A program made the position numbers and the translations under genes. Below the pieces are notes generated by a model that worked only from the letters and a program-made list of their open reading frames with translations, did not search any database and was not told where the DNA came from. From contig CP101033.1 of assembly GCA_041319085.1 (NCBI GenBank), forward strand, positions 3,374,501-3,438,500: DNA of 64,000 nucleotides, read 5' to 3'. Origin of the DNA: Aeromonas veronii. Lineage in GTDB: Bacteria; Pseudomonadota; Gammaproteobacteria; Enterobacterales; Aeromonadaceae. Each line of letters begins with the position of its first letter. Position 1 is the first letter of the stretch. Shown here piece after piece: positions 9,973 through 18,810 of this stretch.

Positions 9973-11076
9973 TTAGAGCAGCACCATATCGTCTCGATGG
10001 ATGGCTACTGAACCATATCCATAGCCCAGTACCTGCTCAATCTGATCCGAGTGGACGCCACGCAGCTTCTCCAGCTCCAGATGGTCGTAACGGCAGATAC
10101 CGCGCGCCAGCTCAGCGCCCTTGGGATCAAGAATGCGCACCACATCGCCCCGAATGAAGTCGCCCTTGACCGCAACGATCCCCTTGGGCAGCAGGCTGGA
10201 GCCTTTTTCCTTCATGGCGGCCACTGCGCCCTGATCCACATGCACTTCGCCGTGAGGCGGTGGGCCTGCCAGGATCCAGCTCTTGCGCCCTTCCAGCGGG
10301 GACGCCAGCGCCGGGAACAAGGTGCCAATCCGCTCGCCCTTGGCGAGACGGCCGATCACCTCCGGCATCTGGCCGGTCGCAATCACCACGTTGACGCCGG
10401 CGCGACGTGCCACATCGGCCGCCTGCAGCTTGGTGGCCATACCGCCGGTACCGAGGCCGCTGACACTGTCACCTGCCAGCGAGCGCAGGGTATCGTCGAT
10501 GGTTTGCACCTCTTCAATAAGCTGGGCATCGGGATTGGTGCGCGGATCGGCGGTAAAGAGCCCCTTCTGGTCAGTCAGCAGGATCAGTAGATCCGCATCC
10601 GCCAGGATGGCGGCACGGGCGGAGAGGTTGTCATTGTCACCGACCTTGATCTCGGCGGTCGCCACCGCATCGTTTTCGTTGATGACCGGAATAATGCGGT
10701 GATCGAGCAGGGTGCGCATGGTGTCGCGGGCGTTGAGGTAACGCTCCCGATCTTCCAGATCGGCGCGGGTCAGCAGCATCTGGCCGATATGCAGACCGTA
10801 GAGGTTGAACAGATCCTGCCATACCCGAATAAGCTGGGTCTGACCAACCGCCGCCAGCATCTGCTTGTTGGGCAGGGTTGGCGCCAGTGGCGGGTGACCC
10901 AGATGTTCACGCCCGGCGGCGATAGCCCCTGATGTGACGACCACGACCCGATGGCCGTGACGGTGCAAGGCCGCACACTGTCTGACCAGCTCGACCATAT
11001 GGGCACGATTGAGCTGGGAAGACCCCCCTGTGAGCACGCTGGTGCCCAACTTGACGACTATGGTTCTGTTTTCCAT
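9973..11076 (-). CDS. proB: glutamate 5-kinase
   Basis: 367 residues. The amino-acid-kinase domain ([12 protein letters not shown] at the N-terminus, [17 protein letters not shown] near 140) is followed by a C-terminal PUA domain (about 275-357, [13 protein letters not shown]). It phosphorylates glutamate, the proline-feedback-inhibited first step. The start [11 protein letters not shown] is chosen; a longer open frame upstream has no family match. First gene of proBA. Confidence 0.97.
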   Translation of the reverse strand: MENRTIVVKLGTSVLTGGSSQLNRAHMVELVRQCAALHRHGHRVVVVTSGAIAAGREHLGHPPLAPTLPNKQMLAAVGQTQLIRVWQDLFNLYGLHIGQMLLTRADLEDRERYLNARDTMRTLLDHRIIPVINENDAVATAEIKVGDNDNLSARAAILADADLLILLTDQKGLFTADPRTNPDAQLIEEVQTIDDTLRSLAGDSVSGLGTGGMATKLQAADVARRAGVNVVIATGQMPEVIGRLAKGERIGTLFPALASPLEGRKSWILAGPPPHGEVHVDQGAVAAMKEKGSSLLPKGIVAVKGDFIRGDVVRILDPKGAELARGICRYDHLELEKLRGVHSDQIEQVLGYGYGSVAIHRDDMVLL

Positions 11077-11215
11077 GGGAGCATAAAGGCTAAAAAAGTA
11101 AGGAATATCTTTATACCCACGGCCATGGTGCCCTGCAAGGCAATTAACGCCGGGGTGAGGAGATGGGGCAAAGGCCCGAATGATTGCGGTCGGAAGGGGA
11201 GATGGCTGACTGATG

Positions 11216-11248
11216 GCCCGGCAAGCAGCGGGGTGCTGCTCGCCGGGC
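11216..11248 (-). terminator. strong stem-loop after crl, no T-run
   Basis: GCCCGGC (11216-11222) pairs with GCCGGGC (11242-11248) and AGCAGC with GCTGCT inside it, leaving a 5-nt loop. It lies 9 nt beyond the crl stop, before proB. No T-tract follows on the minus strand, so it may be an mRNA-end stabiliser or rho-assisted terminator rather than an intrinsic one. Confidence 0.45.
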
Positions 11249-11256
11249 ATCAGGGA

Positions 11257-11649
11257 TCAGGCGGCGGTCACGGTCAACTCATTGGTGACCTGATCCGCTG
11301 GCGCTAACTGGCACTCCAGTGCCGTCAGTTTGTCGCTGATGAGCTTGTAGAAACGGTTGAGGGTCCGCTCTACTTCTACCTGGTGCTTCTTGGGGATCGG
11401 CTTGTCCAGCCACTCGCCATCAGCATTGTAGAAACCGAACTGATAGTGGTAACGGAAATGGTGATCGTCCTGCTCCAACACCAGCCACCAGCCCCAGAAC
11501 TCCCGTTTGTCCGGCGCCGGCTTGGCGCTGACGCAAACCGACAGGCAATCGAAACGATAACGCCCCTCTTCGCAGAGATCTTCGCGCAAATAGGGGCCAA
11601 TGGCAGCAAACTGCCGCAGCAGTCGCTTGTAGGTCACTCTTTCAGACAT
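11257..11649 (-). CDS. crl: sigma-S factor-binding protein Crl
   Basis: 130 residues. Matches Crl along its length, including the hallmark FDCLSVCVSAKPAPDKREFWGWW and YHYQFGFYNADGEW. Crl assists sigma-S (RpoS) in joining core RNA polymerase and so favours general-stress transcription. The start MSERVTYKRLLRQF is supported by GGGAGG eight bases upstream. The order frsA-crl-proB-proA resembles the E. coli region except that phoE is missing. Confidence 0.95.
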   Translation of the reverse strand: MSERVTYKRLLRQFAAIGPYLREDLCEEGRYRFDCLSVCVSAKPAPDKREFWGWWLVLEQDDHHFRYHYQFGFYNADGEWLDKPIPKKHQVEVERTLNRFYKLISDKLTALECQLAPADQVTNELTVTAA

Positions 11650-11711
11650 GTTAACCTCCCTGTTAAACAAGCCGCGCCACCTCGGGATGACGTCAGTTCT
11701 TTAGCGCAATG

Positions 11712-12980
11712 TCAGGTACACAAATGCTGTTTCAGCCACTCGACGATTTCGTCCAGCGCCTTGTCATACACCTCCAGCAAAGGCTGTTTGTCGAAAACGA
11801 TGGCCTTACCGTTACGACTGGCCGCCGCCAATGCCCGTACATCCTGCTCGGGACAAATAAAATCTCGCTTGTGTCCAATACTCAATATTGGCACTGAGGT
11901 GCGAGTCCCCAGTAATCCTTGTGTTTTCAGTGAAAATACCTGGCACTTGGTGCGCATGCCGTCCCACTGGGCCGCATCGGCCCCCAACCGGTTGGCCAGA
12001 CTGTCCCGCATCATGCGCGGACACTTGGCAAACAGCTCCTGATTGGTAAACACCTGATTGACACCGGCGCCGACACAGACCACGGTCCGCAGCTTGAAGG
12101 GTTCGATAAAGGCCAATCTGGCGGCGATATTGCCCGCCAGACGCATCCCCACCATGGCAATACGCTGATGATCGACCCAGGCCACTTCGGAGAGGTAGTG
12201 CAGCACCGCCTGATGGAGACGGCTGGTATCCTGCACCAGCGGCCAATGCTCGGCATAACCGACCCCGGGCATGTCGAGGGAGAGCATGCCGATGCCGTTG
12301 GGCTCGAGCCGCTTGAGATAGAAGTTGAGGAAATCGAGCTGCAGCGAGTCGATGCCGCCGCTGATGATCACCAACGGCACCGGTTTGTCGGTGGTAGGCA
12401 GGTGGAGATAACCCTGAATATGCTTGCCGCGAAAGGGCACCTGGATCTCTTTGAGCGGCACCTTGAACAGCCGACCCGCCTCGCGATAGGCCATGTTGCC
12501 GAGCAGTTGGGCCTGATCCGCCAGCTCATCGTCCTTGAGATGGGGATAGCTGGCGATGGAGTAGTAGCGCACCGCCTTGAGCAGCAGCTTCAGGGCGCCA
12601 GCGGCATCCCCCTGCTCGCGCAGTTCGCGGCCCTGCTTGAAATAGTTGCCAGCCACCTGGCTCCACTCGTAGATCCAGTTGCCGGGCACATAGCCCTTGA
12701 TGGTATCGAGATAGCAGTCATGGGTGCGCTCGCCGGTCGCCATGGCGATGCGGGCCAGGATCTGCTCCACCTCGATGGGATCTGCCCCCTGCCAGGCCCA
12801 GGATGGGCGGCGCAGCAGGCGATACCAGCTCTTTGACATGGAGCCATCGATAAACATCTCGTCTGACGCGGCCTCCGCCAGATCAGCCGCACTGGAGTTG
12901 GAGATCTCGGATGTTTCCAATACCTTCTTGACGCGGGTAAAGAGCTGTTCGGTCAGGTTTAGGTCGTCGTTCAAGTCCAA
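11712..12980 (-). CDS. frsA: FrsA-family alpha/beta-hydrolase-like protein
   Basis: About 422 residues. The N-terminal helical part contains YVPGNWIYEW and the C-terminal alpha/beta-hydrolase fold contains LVIISGGIDSLQ and LDMPGVGYAEHW. The usual nucleophile elbow is replaced by MVGMRLAGN, with no Ser, as in E. coli FrsA. E. coli FrsA was reported to bind glucose-specific EIIA; its catalytic activity is disputed. The start is a TTG at 12980 in a frame closed just upstream by TGA; another TTG lies two codons on. Both lack a good Shine-Dalgarno, so the N-terminus is uncertain. Confidence 0.9.
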   Translation of the reverse strand: MDLNDDLNLTEQLFTRVKKVLETSEISNSSAADLAEAASDEMFIDGSMSKSWYRLLRRPSWAWQGADPIEVEQILARIAMATGERTHDCYLDTIKGYVPGNWIYEWSQVAGNYFKQGRELREQGDAAGALKLLLKAVRYYSIASYPHLKDDELADQAQLLGNMAYREAGRLFKVPLKEIQVPFRGKHIQGYLHLPTTDKPVPLVIISGGIDSLQLDFLNFYLKRLEPNGIGMLSLDMPGVGYAEHWPLVQDTSRLHQAVLHYLSEVAWVDHQRIAMVGMRLAGNIAARLAFIEPFKLRTVVCVGAGVNQVFTNQELFAKCPRMMRDSLANRLGADAAQWDGMRTKCQVFSLKTQGLLGTRTSVPILSIGHKRDFICPEQDVRALAAASRNGKAIVFDKQPLLEVYDKALDEIVEWLKQHLCT

Positions 12981-13062
12981 GATAATGTCTCATTCATATC
13001 AGGCAATGGCCCATCTTAACCACTTTTAGCGCCACTCAGCCACCCCGCAACAGATTGATAGA

Positions 13063-13092
13063 CAAAAAACAGGGCTCCTAATTGGAGCCCTG
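13063..13092 (-). terminator. rho-independent terminator of gpt
   Basis: CAGGGCTCC (13070-13078) and GGAGCCCTG (13084-13092) with a 5-nt loop; on the minus strand TTTTTTG follows. It separates gpt from frsA. Confidence 0.9.
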
Positions 13093-13151
13093 TGAAACCA
13101 TTAAAGCCGGTTGCGGCCAATGGACGCGGTGAGCGTCACATCACAATTCCG

Positions 13152-13619
13152 TTACTTTTCGTCGCAGATCGGTGTAGCGAACTCCAGCGCCATATCCCAC
13201 GGCTGTTCGATCCAGGTATCCTGCGGGATCGCCACTTCGAAATCGTCCAGCAGCGCTTCGCCCATCGGCTTGGCGAAAATCGCGATGAACTTGGCTTTCG
13301 GGTAGAGCTCGCGGATCGCCTTGGCGGTGGTGCCGGTGTCCACCAGATCTTCCACCACCAGCCAGCCTTCGCCGTCACCGGCGGTGGTCGCGCCCTTCAC
13401 GACCACCAGCTCACGCTGGCTGTCGTGGTCATAGCTGGAGATGCAGAGGGTTTCCACATTACGAATGCCAAGTTCACGGGCCATCAGGGCTGCGGGCACC
13501 AGACCACCGCGGCTGACCGCGATGATACCTTTCCACTGGCTGACAGGCAGCTGACGACGGGCCAGACGGCGAGCTTCACGTTGCAGGTTGTCCCACGACA
13601 CATAGAACTTTTTCGGCAT
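13152..13619 (-). CDS. gpt: xanthine-guanine phosphoribosyltransferase
   Basis: 155 residues, full length. Purine salvage enzyme joining guanine or xanthine to PRPP. The PRPP-binding signature is [11 protein letters not shown] (about 85-95), and [15 protein letters not shown] resembles the family C-terminus. It is followed by its own terminator. The pairing with pepD on the opposite strand matches E. coli. Confidence 0.96.
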   Translation of the reverse strand: MPKKFYVSWDNLQREARRLARRQLPVSQWKGIIAVSRGGLVPAALMARELGIRNVETLCISSYDHDSQRELVVVKGATTAGDGEGWLVVEDLVDTGTTAKAIRELYPKAKFIAIFAKPMGEALLDDFEVAIPQDTWIEQPWDMALEFATPICDEK

Positions 13620-14008
13620 GTTATCGATCTCAAATAGTTATTTAAAAACAAAAACTTAAAATAATGACATCCGCAATTTTCCCTGCAAATGCCAGTAAAT
13701 GGCGGCCCTTGCCAGACTGAATTCAGATTGCACGTCGGCTGCCTCAGGGCTGAGCCTCGGCAGCAAATCTGATAACAATGGAAGCAAGATGGGCGTATCC
13801 GGCGATCGGTTAGAAGAAGTGTCCAAACCGCGGACAGGCTGTTGGGCCGATATGATAGCACCGTTTACAGAGAAAAAGCCTGGCAAACGTATGCCAAAAA
13901 CAGGAAAAATCGACATCACCCTCTCCATTCGACACACCTTAAGAGCCAAACGACCAACCTGCCGTCCCAGCTGCCGAGCCCAAATGGGCTGTGAGGCAAA
14001 TCGCAGAT
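13620..14008. other. intergenic region upstream of gpt
   Basis: AT-rich near gpt (13620-13680), where its promoter should lie; the best minus-strand candidate is TTGCAG with CATTAT 16 bp on, which is weak. The remainder holds an open minus-strand frame (13656-13949) with no Shine-Dalgarno, no recognisable family and Ser/Arg-rich composition, so it is not called as a gene. Nothing else recognised. Confidence 0.4.
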
Positions 14009-14048
14009 AAAAAAATAGCAGGGGGAGGATTTACCTCACGCACCTGCT
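14009..14048 (-). terminator. rho-independent terminator of the 29-codon gene
   Basis: On the minus strand AGCAGG (complement 14043-14048) pairs with CCTGCT (14017-14022) and an inner GAGG with CCTC; a run of seven T follows (complement 14009-14015). A second hairpin, CTGCCTGGTTGGGCAG (14061-14076), lies between the stop codon and this terminator. Confidence 0.8.
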
Positions 14049-14082
14049 GCTTTCTCGCCTCTGCCTGGTTGGGCAGCTCGTC

Positions 14083-14172
14083 TTAGCGACGAGTGACGAA
14101 GGGGTTAGGGTAGCTGAAACCCTGGGTATACAAAGAAGGGGCAAACCAATAGGTTGAGTTGCTGCCTGGCAT
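14083..14172 (-). CDS. 29-residue small ORF, novel
   Basis: Reads MPGSNSTYWFAPSLYTQGFS then YPNPFVTRR-stop. AGGAGT stands 6 nt before the ATG, an ideal Shine-Dalgarno spacing, and a strong terminator lies about 35 nt beyond the stop, giving a compact transcription unit. Composition is aromatic and proline-rich with no membrane segment. It stands alone between gpt and the divergent pepD. It could be a small protein, a leader peptide, or the coding part of a dual-function small RNA. No family recognised. Confidence 0.55.
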   Translation of the reverse strand: MPGSNSTYWFAPSLYTQGFSYPNPFVTRR

Positions 14173-14239
14173 ATTGAAACTCCTGATTGCTTAACAAGTT
14201 ACGTACCTTTATGCGGGCTCAAATCCTTGAACAAACACT

Positions 14240-14284
14240 CGGTTCCATGGAGGCGCACTTGCTTTGCTTCGGTTCCCTGGAGGC
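14240..14284. repeat. two 15-bp direct repeats in the pepD upstream region
   Basis: CGGTTCCATGGAGGC (14240-14254) and CGGTTCCCTGGAGGC (14270-14284), one mismatch, 30 bp centre to centre, about three helical turns. Each holds the near-palindrome TCC(A/C)TGGA. The spacing suggests a protein-binding tandem site upstream of the 29-codon gene, but this is inference. Confidence 0.45.
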
Positions 14285-14472
14285 TTTCATCGTCATCCTG
14301 ACCGGTGGCGAACCACGGGAGCTAATTTACCAGTCGGCGCGTTAAATTCAATATTTTTGAGAGGTGGATCACATAATTTCTTTTCTATCGGCCAGCATCG
14401 TCCGAACCTGACGATCGTACTGCCTGATTGCCATCAGGCCAGCATAACCTGCCTGCGATTTGCGCTGATTGC

Positions 14473-14488
14473 TCACATTTTTATGTGA
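14473..14488. promoter_or_regulatory. inverted repeat upstream of pepD
   Basis: TCACA-TTTTTA-TGTGA, a perfect inverted repeat. The half-sites are in the opposite order to a CRP site (TGTGA-N6-TCACA), so it is not called as CRP. It lies about 80 bp before the pepD start and may be an operator. The rest of 14173-14566 shows no gene. Confidence 0.4.
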
Positions 14489-14566
14489 TTGACTGTATTA
14501 TCGTTACCCTCTTCCTCGGCCCGCTGATTGGGCCCTGTTTATTCCGTGCTGGTAAGGAGTCCCGAC

Positions 14567-16018
14567 GTGGCACAGCTTAGCTCTCTCTCTCCCAAACTGA
14601 TTTGGCATTTCTTCGAACAGATCTGCTCCATTCCCCACCCTTCCAAGCATGAAGCCAAACTGAGCGCCTGGATCATCCAATGGGCCCAAGGGGAAGGTCT
14701 GGCGGTCAAGCAGGACAAGGTCGGTAACATCATTATCAAGAAACCGGCCACCCCGGGGATGGAAAATCGCAAAGTCGTGGTGCTGCAAGCGCACATCGAC
14801 ATGGTGCCGCAGGCCAACTCCGACACCCAGCACGACTTCACGACCGACCCCATCGATGCCTATGTGGATGGCGAGTGGGTCACTGCCCGTGGCACCACCC
14901 TGGGTGCCGACAACGGCATCGGTATGGCCGGTTGCCTGGCGGTGCTGGCTGACAAGACCATCAAGCACGGCCCGCTGGAAGTGCTGCTGACCACTGACGA
15001 AGAGACCGGTATGACCGGCGCTTTCGGTCTGGAAGCGGGCTGGCTGGAAGGCGAAATTCTGCTCAACACCGACTCCGAAGAGGATGGCGAGGTCTACATG
15101 GGCTGCGCTGGCGGTGTAGATGCCAATATCCGCTTCCCGCTCGAGCTGGTTGACGTGAGTGAAGGCGAAGCGCTTGAGCTGGCGGTCAAAGGGCTGCGTG
15201 GTGGCCACTCCGGTTGCGACATCCATCGCGGTCGTGGCAACGCCAACAAGCTGCTGGTGCGCCTGCTCAAAGCAGCCGAACCGCTGGGTATCCGTCTGGC
15301 CGAGATCCACGGTGGCACCCTGCGCAACGCCATCCCGCGCGAAGCCCGTGCCACCCTGCTGGTGCCTGCGGCCAGCGTGAGCGAGTTCAATGCGCTGGTT
15401 GACCGCTACACCGGTATCTACCAGACCGAACTGGCCGCCACCGAGCCGAACCTGACCGTGCTGGTCAACAACGCCGCCAAACCGGCCAAGCTGATGAGCG
15501 TCTCCCTGCAGCAGCGCCTGCTGGATGCCCTGATGGCCTGCCCGAACGGCGTGATGCGTATGAGCGATGCCATGCCCGGCGTGACCGAAACCTCCACCAA
15601 CCTGGGGGTCATTAAGACGCAAGATGGCGAAGTGTACGTCCAGTGCCTGATCCGCTCCCTGATCGACTCCGGCCGCGAGAGCATCGAGCAGATGACCCGC
15701 TCCCTGTTCACCCTGGCGGGCGCCAGCTGCGAATTCACCGGTGCCTATCCGGGTTGGGCGCCGAACGTGGACTCCCCCGTCATGGCGCTGGTGCGGAGCA
15801 GCTACCAATCGCTGTTTGGCACCATGCCCAACGTCATGGTGATCCACGCCGGCCTCGAGTGCGGTCTGTTCAAGAGCGCCTATCCGGAGTGGGACATGGT
15901 CTCCTTCGGCCCGACCATCCGCGGTGCCCACTCCCCTGACGAGAAGGTACATATCCCGGCGGTCGAGCGTTTCTGGCAGTTGCTGGTACACGTGCTGGAA
16001 GCCATTCCGGCCAAGTAA
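14567..16018 (+). CDS. pepD: cytosol non-specific dipeptidase (aminoacyl-histidine dipeptidase)
   Basis: 483 residues, M20-family metallopeptidase. Zinc-ligand motifs: HIDMVPQ, GTTLGADNGIG and DEETGMTGAF, followed by the lid domain (GLRGGHSGCDIHRGRGNA). It splits dipeptides such as carnosine-type Xaa-His in the cytosol. The start is GTG 14567 with AAGGAG nine bases before it; the frame is open 13 codons further up without family similarity. Divergent from gpt, as in E. coli. Confidence 0.96.
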   Translation: MAQLSSLSPKLIWHFFEQICSIPHPSKHEAKLSAWIIQWAQGEGLAVKQDKVGNIIIKKPATPGMENRKVVVLQAHIDMVPQANSDTQHDFTTDPIDAYVDGEWVTARGTTLGADNGIGMAGCLAVLADKTIKHGPLEVLLTTDEETGMTGAFGLEAGWLEGEILLNTDSEEDGEVYMGCAGGVDANIRFPLELVDVSEGEALELAVKGLRGGHSGCDIHRGRGNANKLLVRLLKAAEPLGIRLAEIHGGTLRNAIPREARATLLVPAASVSEFNALVDRYTGIYQTELAATEPNLTVLVNNAAKPAKLMSVSLQQRLLDALMACPNGVMRMSDAMPGVTETSTNLGVIKTQDGEVYVQCLIRSLIDSGRESIEQMTRSLFTLAGASCEFTGAYPGWAPNVDSPVMALVRSSYQSLFGTMPNVMVIHAGLECGLFKSAYPEWDMVSFGPTIRGAHSPDEKVHIPAVERFWQLLVHVLEAIPAK

Positions 16019-16043
16019 GCCAGCCCTGATTAAACGCCAAAAC

Positions 16044-16072
16044 AAAAGCCCCGCACTGCTGCGGGGCTTTTT
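16044..16072. terminator. bidirectional terminator between pepD and djlA
   Basis: AAAAGCCCCGCA (16044-16055) and TGCGGGGCTTTT (16060-16071) with a 4-nt loop; A-tract and T-tract on both sides serve both convergent genes. Confidence 0.93.
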
Positions 16073-16107
16073 ATTGTCAGTTGTGCTGGTCAGCGTGGCT
16101 TTTGCGC

Positions 16108-16941
16108 TTAACGAATGCCGCGTGCCTCGCGGATCCACTCCCAGGCTTGCTGGATCTCCTGGGTCTTCTCCTTGGCCATCTCCATCATCTCCGGCGGCAG
16201 CCCTTTGGCGGCCAGCTTGTCCGGGTGATGCTTGCTCATCTCCTTGCGGTAGGCGCGCTTGATATCCTGATCGCTGTCACTCTCGCTCACCCCCAGCAAC
16301 TGGTAGGCATTCTTGAGGCGATCCGCAGAGGGTGCCGCCTGCCGATACTGCTGGCCACCGGAATGGCCTCCCTGATACTGGCCATGGGCCTGATTGAAGA
16401 AGTTCATCTGCGCTTCGGCCATCGCCAGAATGCGGGCCAGCTCGATGCGGCTGAACCCCAGCTCGTCGGCGATGGTATGAAGAATGGCGCGCTCGCCCTC
16501 CTCTACCCGCCCGTCGGCAAAAGCGGCCTGCAGTTGTACTTCCAGAAAGAAGCGCAGAATGTCGCGCTGCCCGAGGCTGGCGCGACGAAACTCGGCCAGG
16601 GTCTCGCGCAGCGGGAAGTCGGCCTCTTTACCGAGACGAAACGACTCCTGCGCCCGGGCACGCTGATCACCGGCCAGCCGCATCCGATCCATCAGGTTGG
16701 AGGCAACCCGGATCTCCTGCTCGGTCACCTGACCGCTGGACTTGGCGATGTGGCCCATCACCGAGAAGGTGGCATGAAAGAAGACGGCTTGCTGTGCCTG
16801 ACTCGGGCCGCGACGAAACGCCCCCTGCAGCCCCATGCCTCGGTCGAAACGGTGGCCAATCCACAGGCCAATCAGGGCGCCGATGATATTGCCGAGCAGA
16901 AAGCCGAAGAAGGCGCCCAGCACCTTACCCCAAATACGCAT
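16108..16941 (-). CDS. djlA: co-chaperone DjlA
   Basis: 277 residues. The N-terminal glycine-rich membrane anchor (residues 1-30, WGKVLGAFFGFLLGNIIGAL) is followed by a TerB-like helical domain (about 55-170) and a C-terminal J domain with the HPD tripeptide in KEMSKHHPDKLAAK. It stimulates DnaK from the inner membrane; in E. coli it affects capsule (Rcs) signalling. It lies 19 nt downstream of the nucleotidyltransferase gene on the same strand, so it probably belongs to the amgK-murU unit, near lptD as in enterobacteria. Confidence 0.95.
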   Translation of the reverse strand: MRIWGKVLGAFFGFLLGNIIGALIGLWIGHRFDRGMGLQGAFRRGPSQAQQAVFFHATFSVMGHIAKSSGQVTEQEIRVASNLMDRMRLAGDQRARAQESFRLGKEADFPLRETLAEFRRASLGQRDILRFFLEVQLQAAFADGRVEEGERAILHTIADELGFSRIELARILAMAEAQMNFFNQAHGQYQGGHSGGQQYRQAAPSADRLKNAYQLLGVSESDSDQDIKRAYRKEMSKHHPDKLAAKGLPPEMMEMAKEKTQEIQQAWEWIREARGIR

Positions 16942-16960
16942 GGTTCAAGACCTCTTGAAG

Positions 16961-17629
16961 TTAATGAGTGCGGGCCTGGAGCTGGTCATCCAGCTCGCGC
17001 AGTCGATCGACCGTGCCGATATCGCGCCACTCGCCAGCGAGCAGGCTGCCGCCCACCCGCCCTTGCGCCATCCAGTCACGCAGCAGCGGCGCCAGTTTGC
17101 GGGCACCGCCAGCGAGACCGGCAAAGGCCGCCGGATCATATAGTCCGACCCCACTGAAGGTAAACGCTGGCGTATCCACGACTCGCCCGGCTTGCAGGGC
17201 AAAGTCCCCGCTCGGGTGCTGGGGCGGATTGGGCGCCAGCCAGAGGTGGACCAGATCCCCGCCAAGGGGCTGACTGACCAGTGTGTGATAATCGAGATCG
17301 AGCCAGGTATCGCCGTTGATCACCAGAAAAGGGGCTACGCCCAGCAGTGGCAGCGCCTGCACGATGCCACCCGCGGTCTCCAGCGCACTCTCCTCGGCTG
17401 ACCAGTGGATGGTCACCCCAAGCGCACTGCCATCACCAAGGCTCTCGACCAGCTTGTGGCCGAGCCAGGCGTGGTTGATGACCAGCTCGGTCACGCCAGC
17501 TGACTTCAACTTTTCGATATGGTGGACGATGAGCGGCTTGCCCCCCACCGCCAGCAGCGGCTTGGGCAGCAGGTCGGTCAGCGGGCGCATCCGCTCGCCA
17601 CGGCCAGCGGCCAGGATCATCGCTTTCAT
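16961..17629 (-). CDS. murU: N-acetylmuramate-1-phosphate uridylyltransferase MurU
   Basis: 222 residues. Nucleotidyltransferase signature LAAGRGERMRPLTDLLPKPL at the N-terminus and the metal site NGDTWLD. In Pseudomonas and relatives MurU makes UDP-MurNAc from MurNAc-1-phosphate in the fosfomycin-tolerant recycling route. The assignment rests on overlap (ATGA) with an AmgK-type kinase gene, the known partner. The start MKAMILAAGRGER is chosen; the upstream extension reads antisense-like sequence. Confidence 0.88.
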   Translation of the reverse strand: MKAMILAAGRGERMRPLTDLLPKPLLAVGGKPLIVHHIEKLKSAGVTELVINHAWLGHKLVESLGDGSALGVTIHWSAEESALETAGGIVQALPLLGVAPFLVINGDTWLDLDYHTLVSQPLGGDLVHLWLAPNPPQHPSGDFALQAGRVVDTPAFTFSGVGLYDPAAFAGLAGGARKLAPLLRDWMAQGRVGGSLLAGEWRDIGTVDRLRELDDQLQARTH

Positions 17630-18636
17630 GGTTTCACTCCGGCGTTGGCCATCCCGGGCAACACCACCTGCTCCAACCACTGCCCAAAACGGGCCAGTAC
17701 CGGATAGGCGCTACCGTGAGTGCGACAGACATCCACCACGTAGCCGAGGGTGCGGGGAATATCCTTGAGATAACCGGACTTGCCATCGCGATGATAGAGC
17801 CGGGTGAAGATCCCGGCCGCTTTGAGGTGGCGCTGCATGCCGGTCAGGTCGGCATCACGACGGAAACTGGCATAATCGAGCTCGCCAAGCAGACCCGCCT
17901 GTTGCAGAGTGGCAAAACCGTGGCGCATCCCTTCATCGATCACCTCGTCCGGCCAGCGCACATAGCAATCTTTGAGCAGGGAAACGAGGTCATAGGTGAG
18001 CGGCCCGATGACCATATCCTGAAAATCGATGATGGCAAGGGTGCTGCTCTCGGGGGTATCACCGCCACACACCATCAGATTGCGACTGTGGAAATCCCGG
18101 TGCATCACCCCCTGCGGCTGGGCCAGATTGCAGGCGGTGAGGCAGGCAAAGGTCTCGTCCAGCAACTGCTGCTCTTCATCGCTCAGGGTCAGTTGCAGAT
18201 GATGGCCAAGCAGCCACTCGGGGAAAATGCTGTTCTCCCGCGCCATAAAAGCCGCATCAAAGGGCTCAAGCGTCAGATCGACCGACCCCAGGCGGGGCAG
18301 CAAATCAATCGCCTTGCTGTACCAGGCCAGCACATTGTGCTCATTCAGGCAGCTGATCAGCTGGGTATCGCCCAGGTCACTGACCGCCAGCAAACCCTGT
18401 TCGTAGTCCACCGCCTTCACCTCTGGCGCCAGCAGCTGACGCGCCTGCAAGGCGGCAGCGTTACGAACAAACTCATGATTTTTTTCGGTTTTAGGATTGG
18501 CATCCACCCACACCAGACCACCACCACGAGCGTAGCGGCGGAAGCTGGCATCACCGGAAATGAGGGTCAACTGAAGATTGGCATCACCGGAAATACGGCG
18601 TGCCCACTGCAATAGCAGGGAATCGCGATCGTGCAT
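17626..18636 (-). CDS. amgK: N-acetylmuramate/N-acetylglucosamine anomeric kinase AmgK
   Basis: 336 residues, aminoglycoside-phosphotransferase fold. Catalytic loop HRDFHSRN (about 195-202) and metal motif IDFQD (about 223). AmgK phosphorylates the anomeric carbon of MurNAc and GlcNAc released from wall turnover; with MurU it bypasses de novo UDP-MurNAc synthesis. It overlaps murU by 4 nt. Divergent from lptD, a common position for this pair. Confidence 0.88.
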   Translation of the reverse strand: MHDRDSLLLQWARRISGDANLQLTLISGDASFRRYARGGGLVWVDANPKTEKNHEFVRNAAALQARQLLAPEVKAVDYEQGLLAVSDLGDTQLISCLNEHNVLAWYSKAIDLLPRLGSVDLTLEPFDAAFMARENSIFPEWLLGHHLQLTLSDEEQQLLDETFACLTACNLAQPQGVMHRDFHSRNLMVCGGDTPESSTLAIIDFQDMVIGPLTYDLVSLLKDCYVRWPDEVIDEGMRHGFATLQQAGLLGELDYASFRRDADLTGMQRHLKAAGIFTRLYHRDGKSGYLKDIPRTLGYVVDVCRTHGSAYPVLARFGQWLEQVVLPGMANAGVKP

Positions 18637-18732
18637 AAGTAGAGGACCAAGGTGGAAAGCAGCACTTGGCTGTTAGCCCTGGCCGCAATAATGCTTTATC
18701 ATTGCCGGCTAACATAAAGCAATGACATGCAA

Positions 18733-18761
18733 TGTCAACTCGATGAAACCTGTCGTAAAAT
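18733..18761 (+). promoter_or_regulatory. candidate promoter of the lptD operon
   Basis: TGTCAA (18733-18738), 17-bp spacer, TAAAAT (18756-18761). The -10 is good, the -35 weak. No sigma-E (GAACTT/TCTGA) promoter was seen, although lptD belongs to the sigma-E regulon in E. coli. Confidence 0.4.
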
Positions 18762-18810
18762 GCATGCCTTGGATCAACCGTATCTATCACGGATTGCACG
18801 AGTCTTTCAC

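Noticed and set aside
13656..13949. 97-codon minus-strand frame upstream of gpt
   Set aside because: No Shine-Dalgarno, biased Ser/Arg composition and no familiar pattern; the 29-codon frame nearby is better supported.
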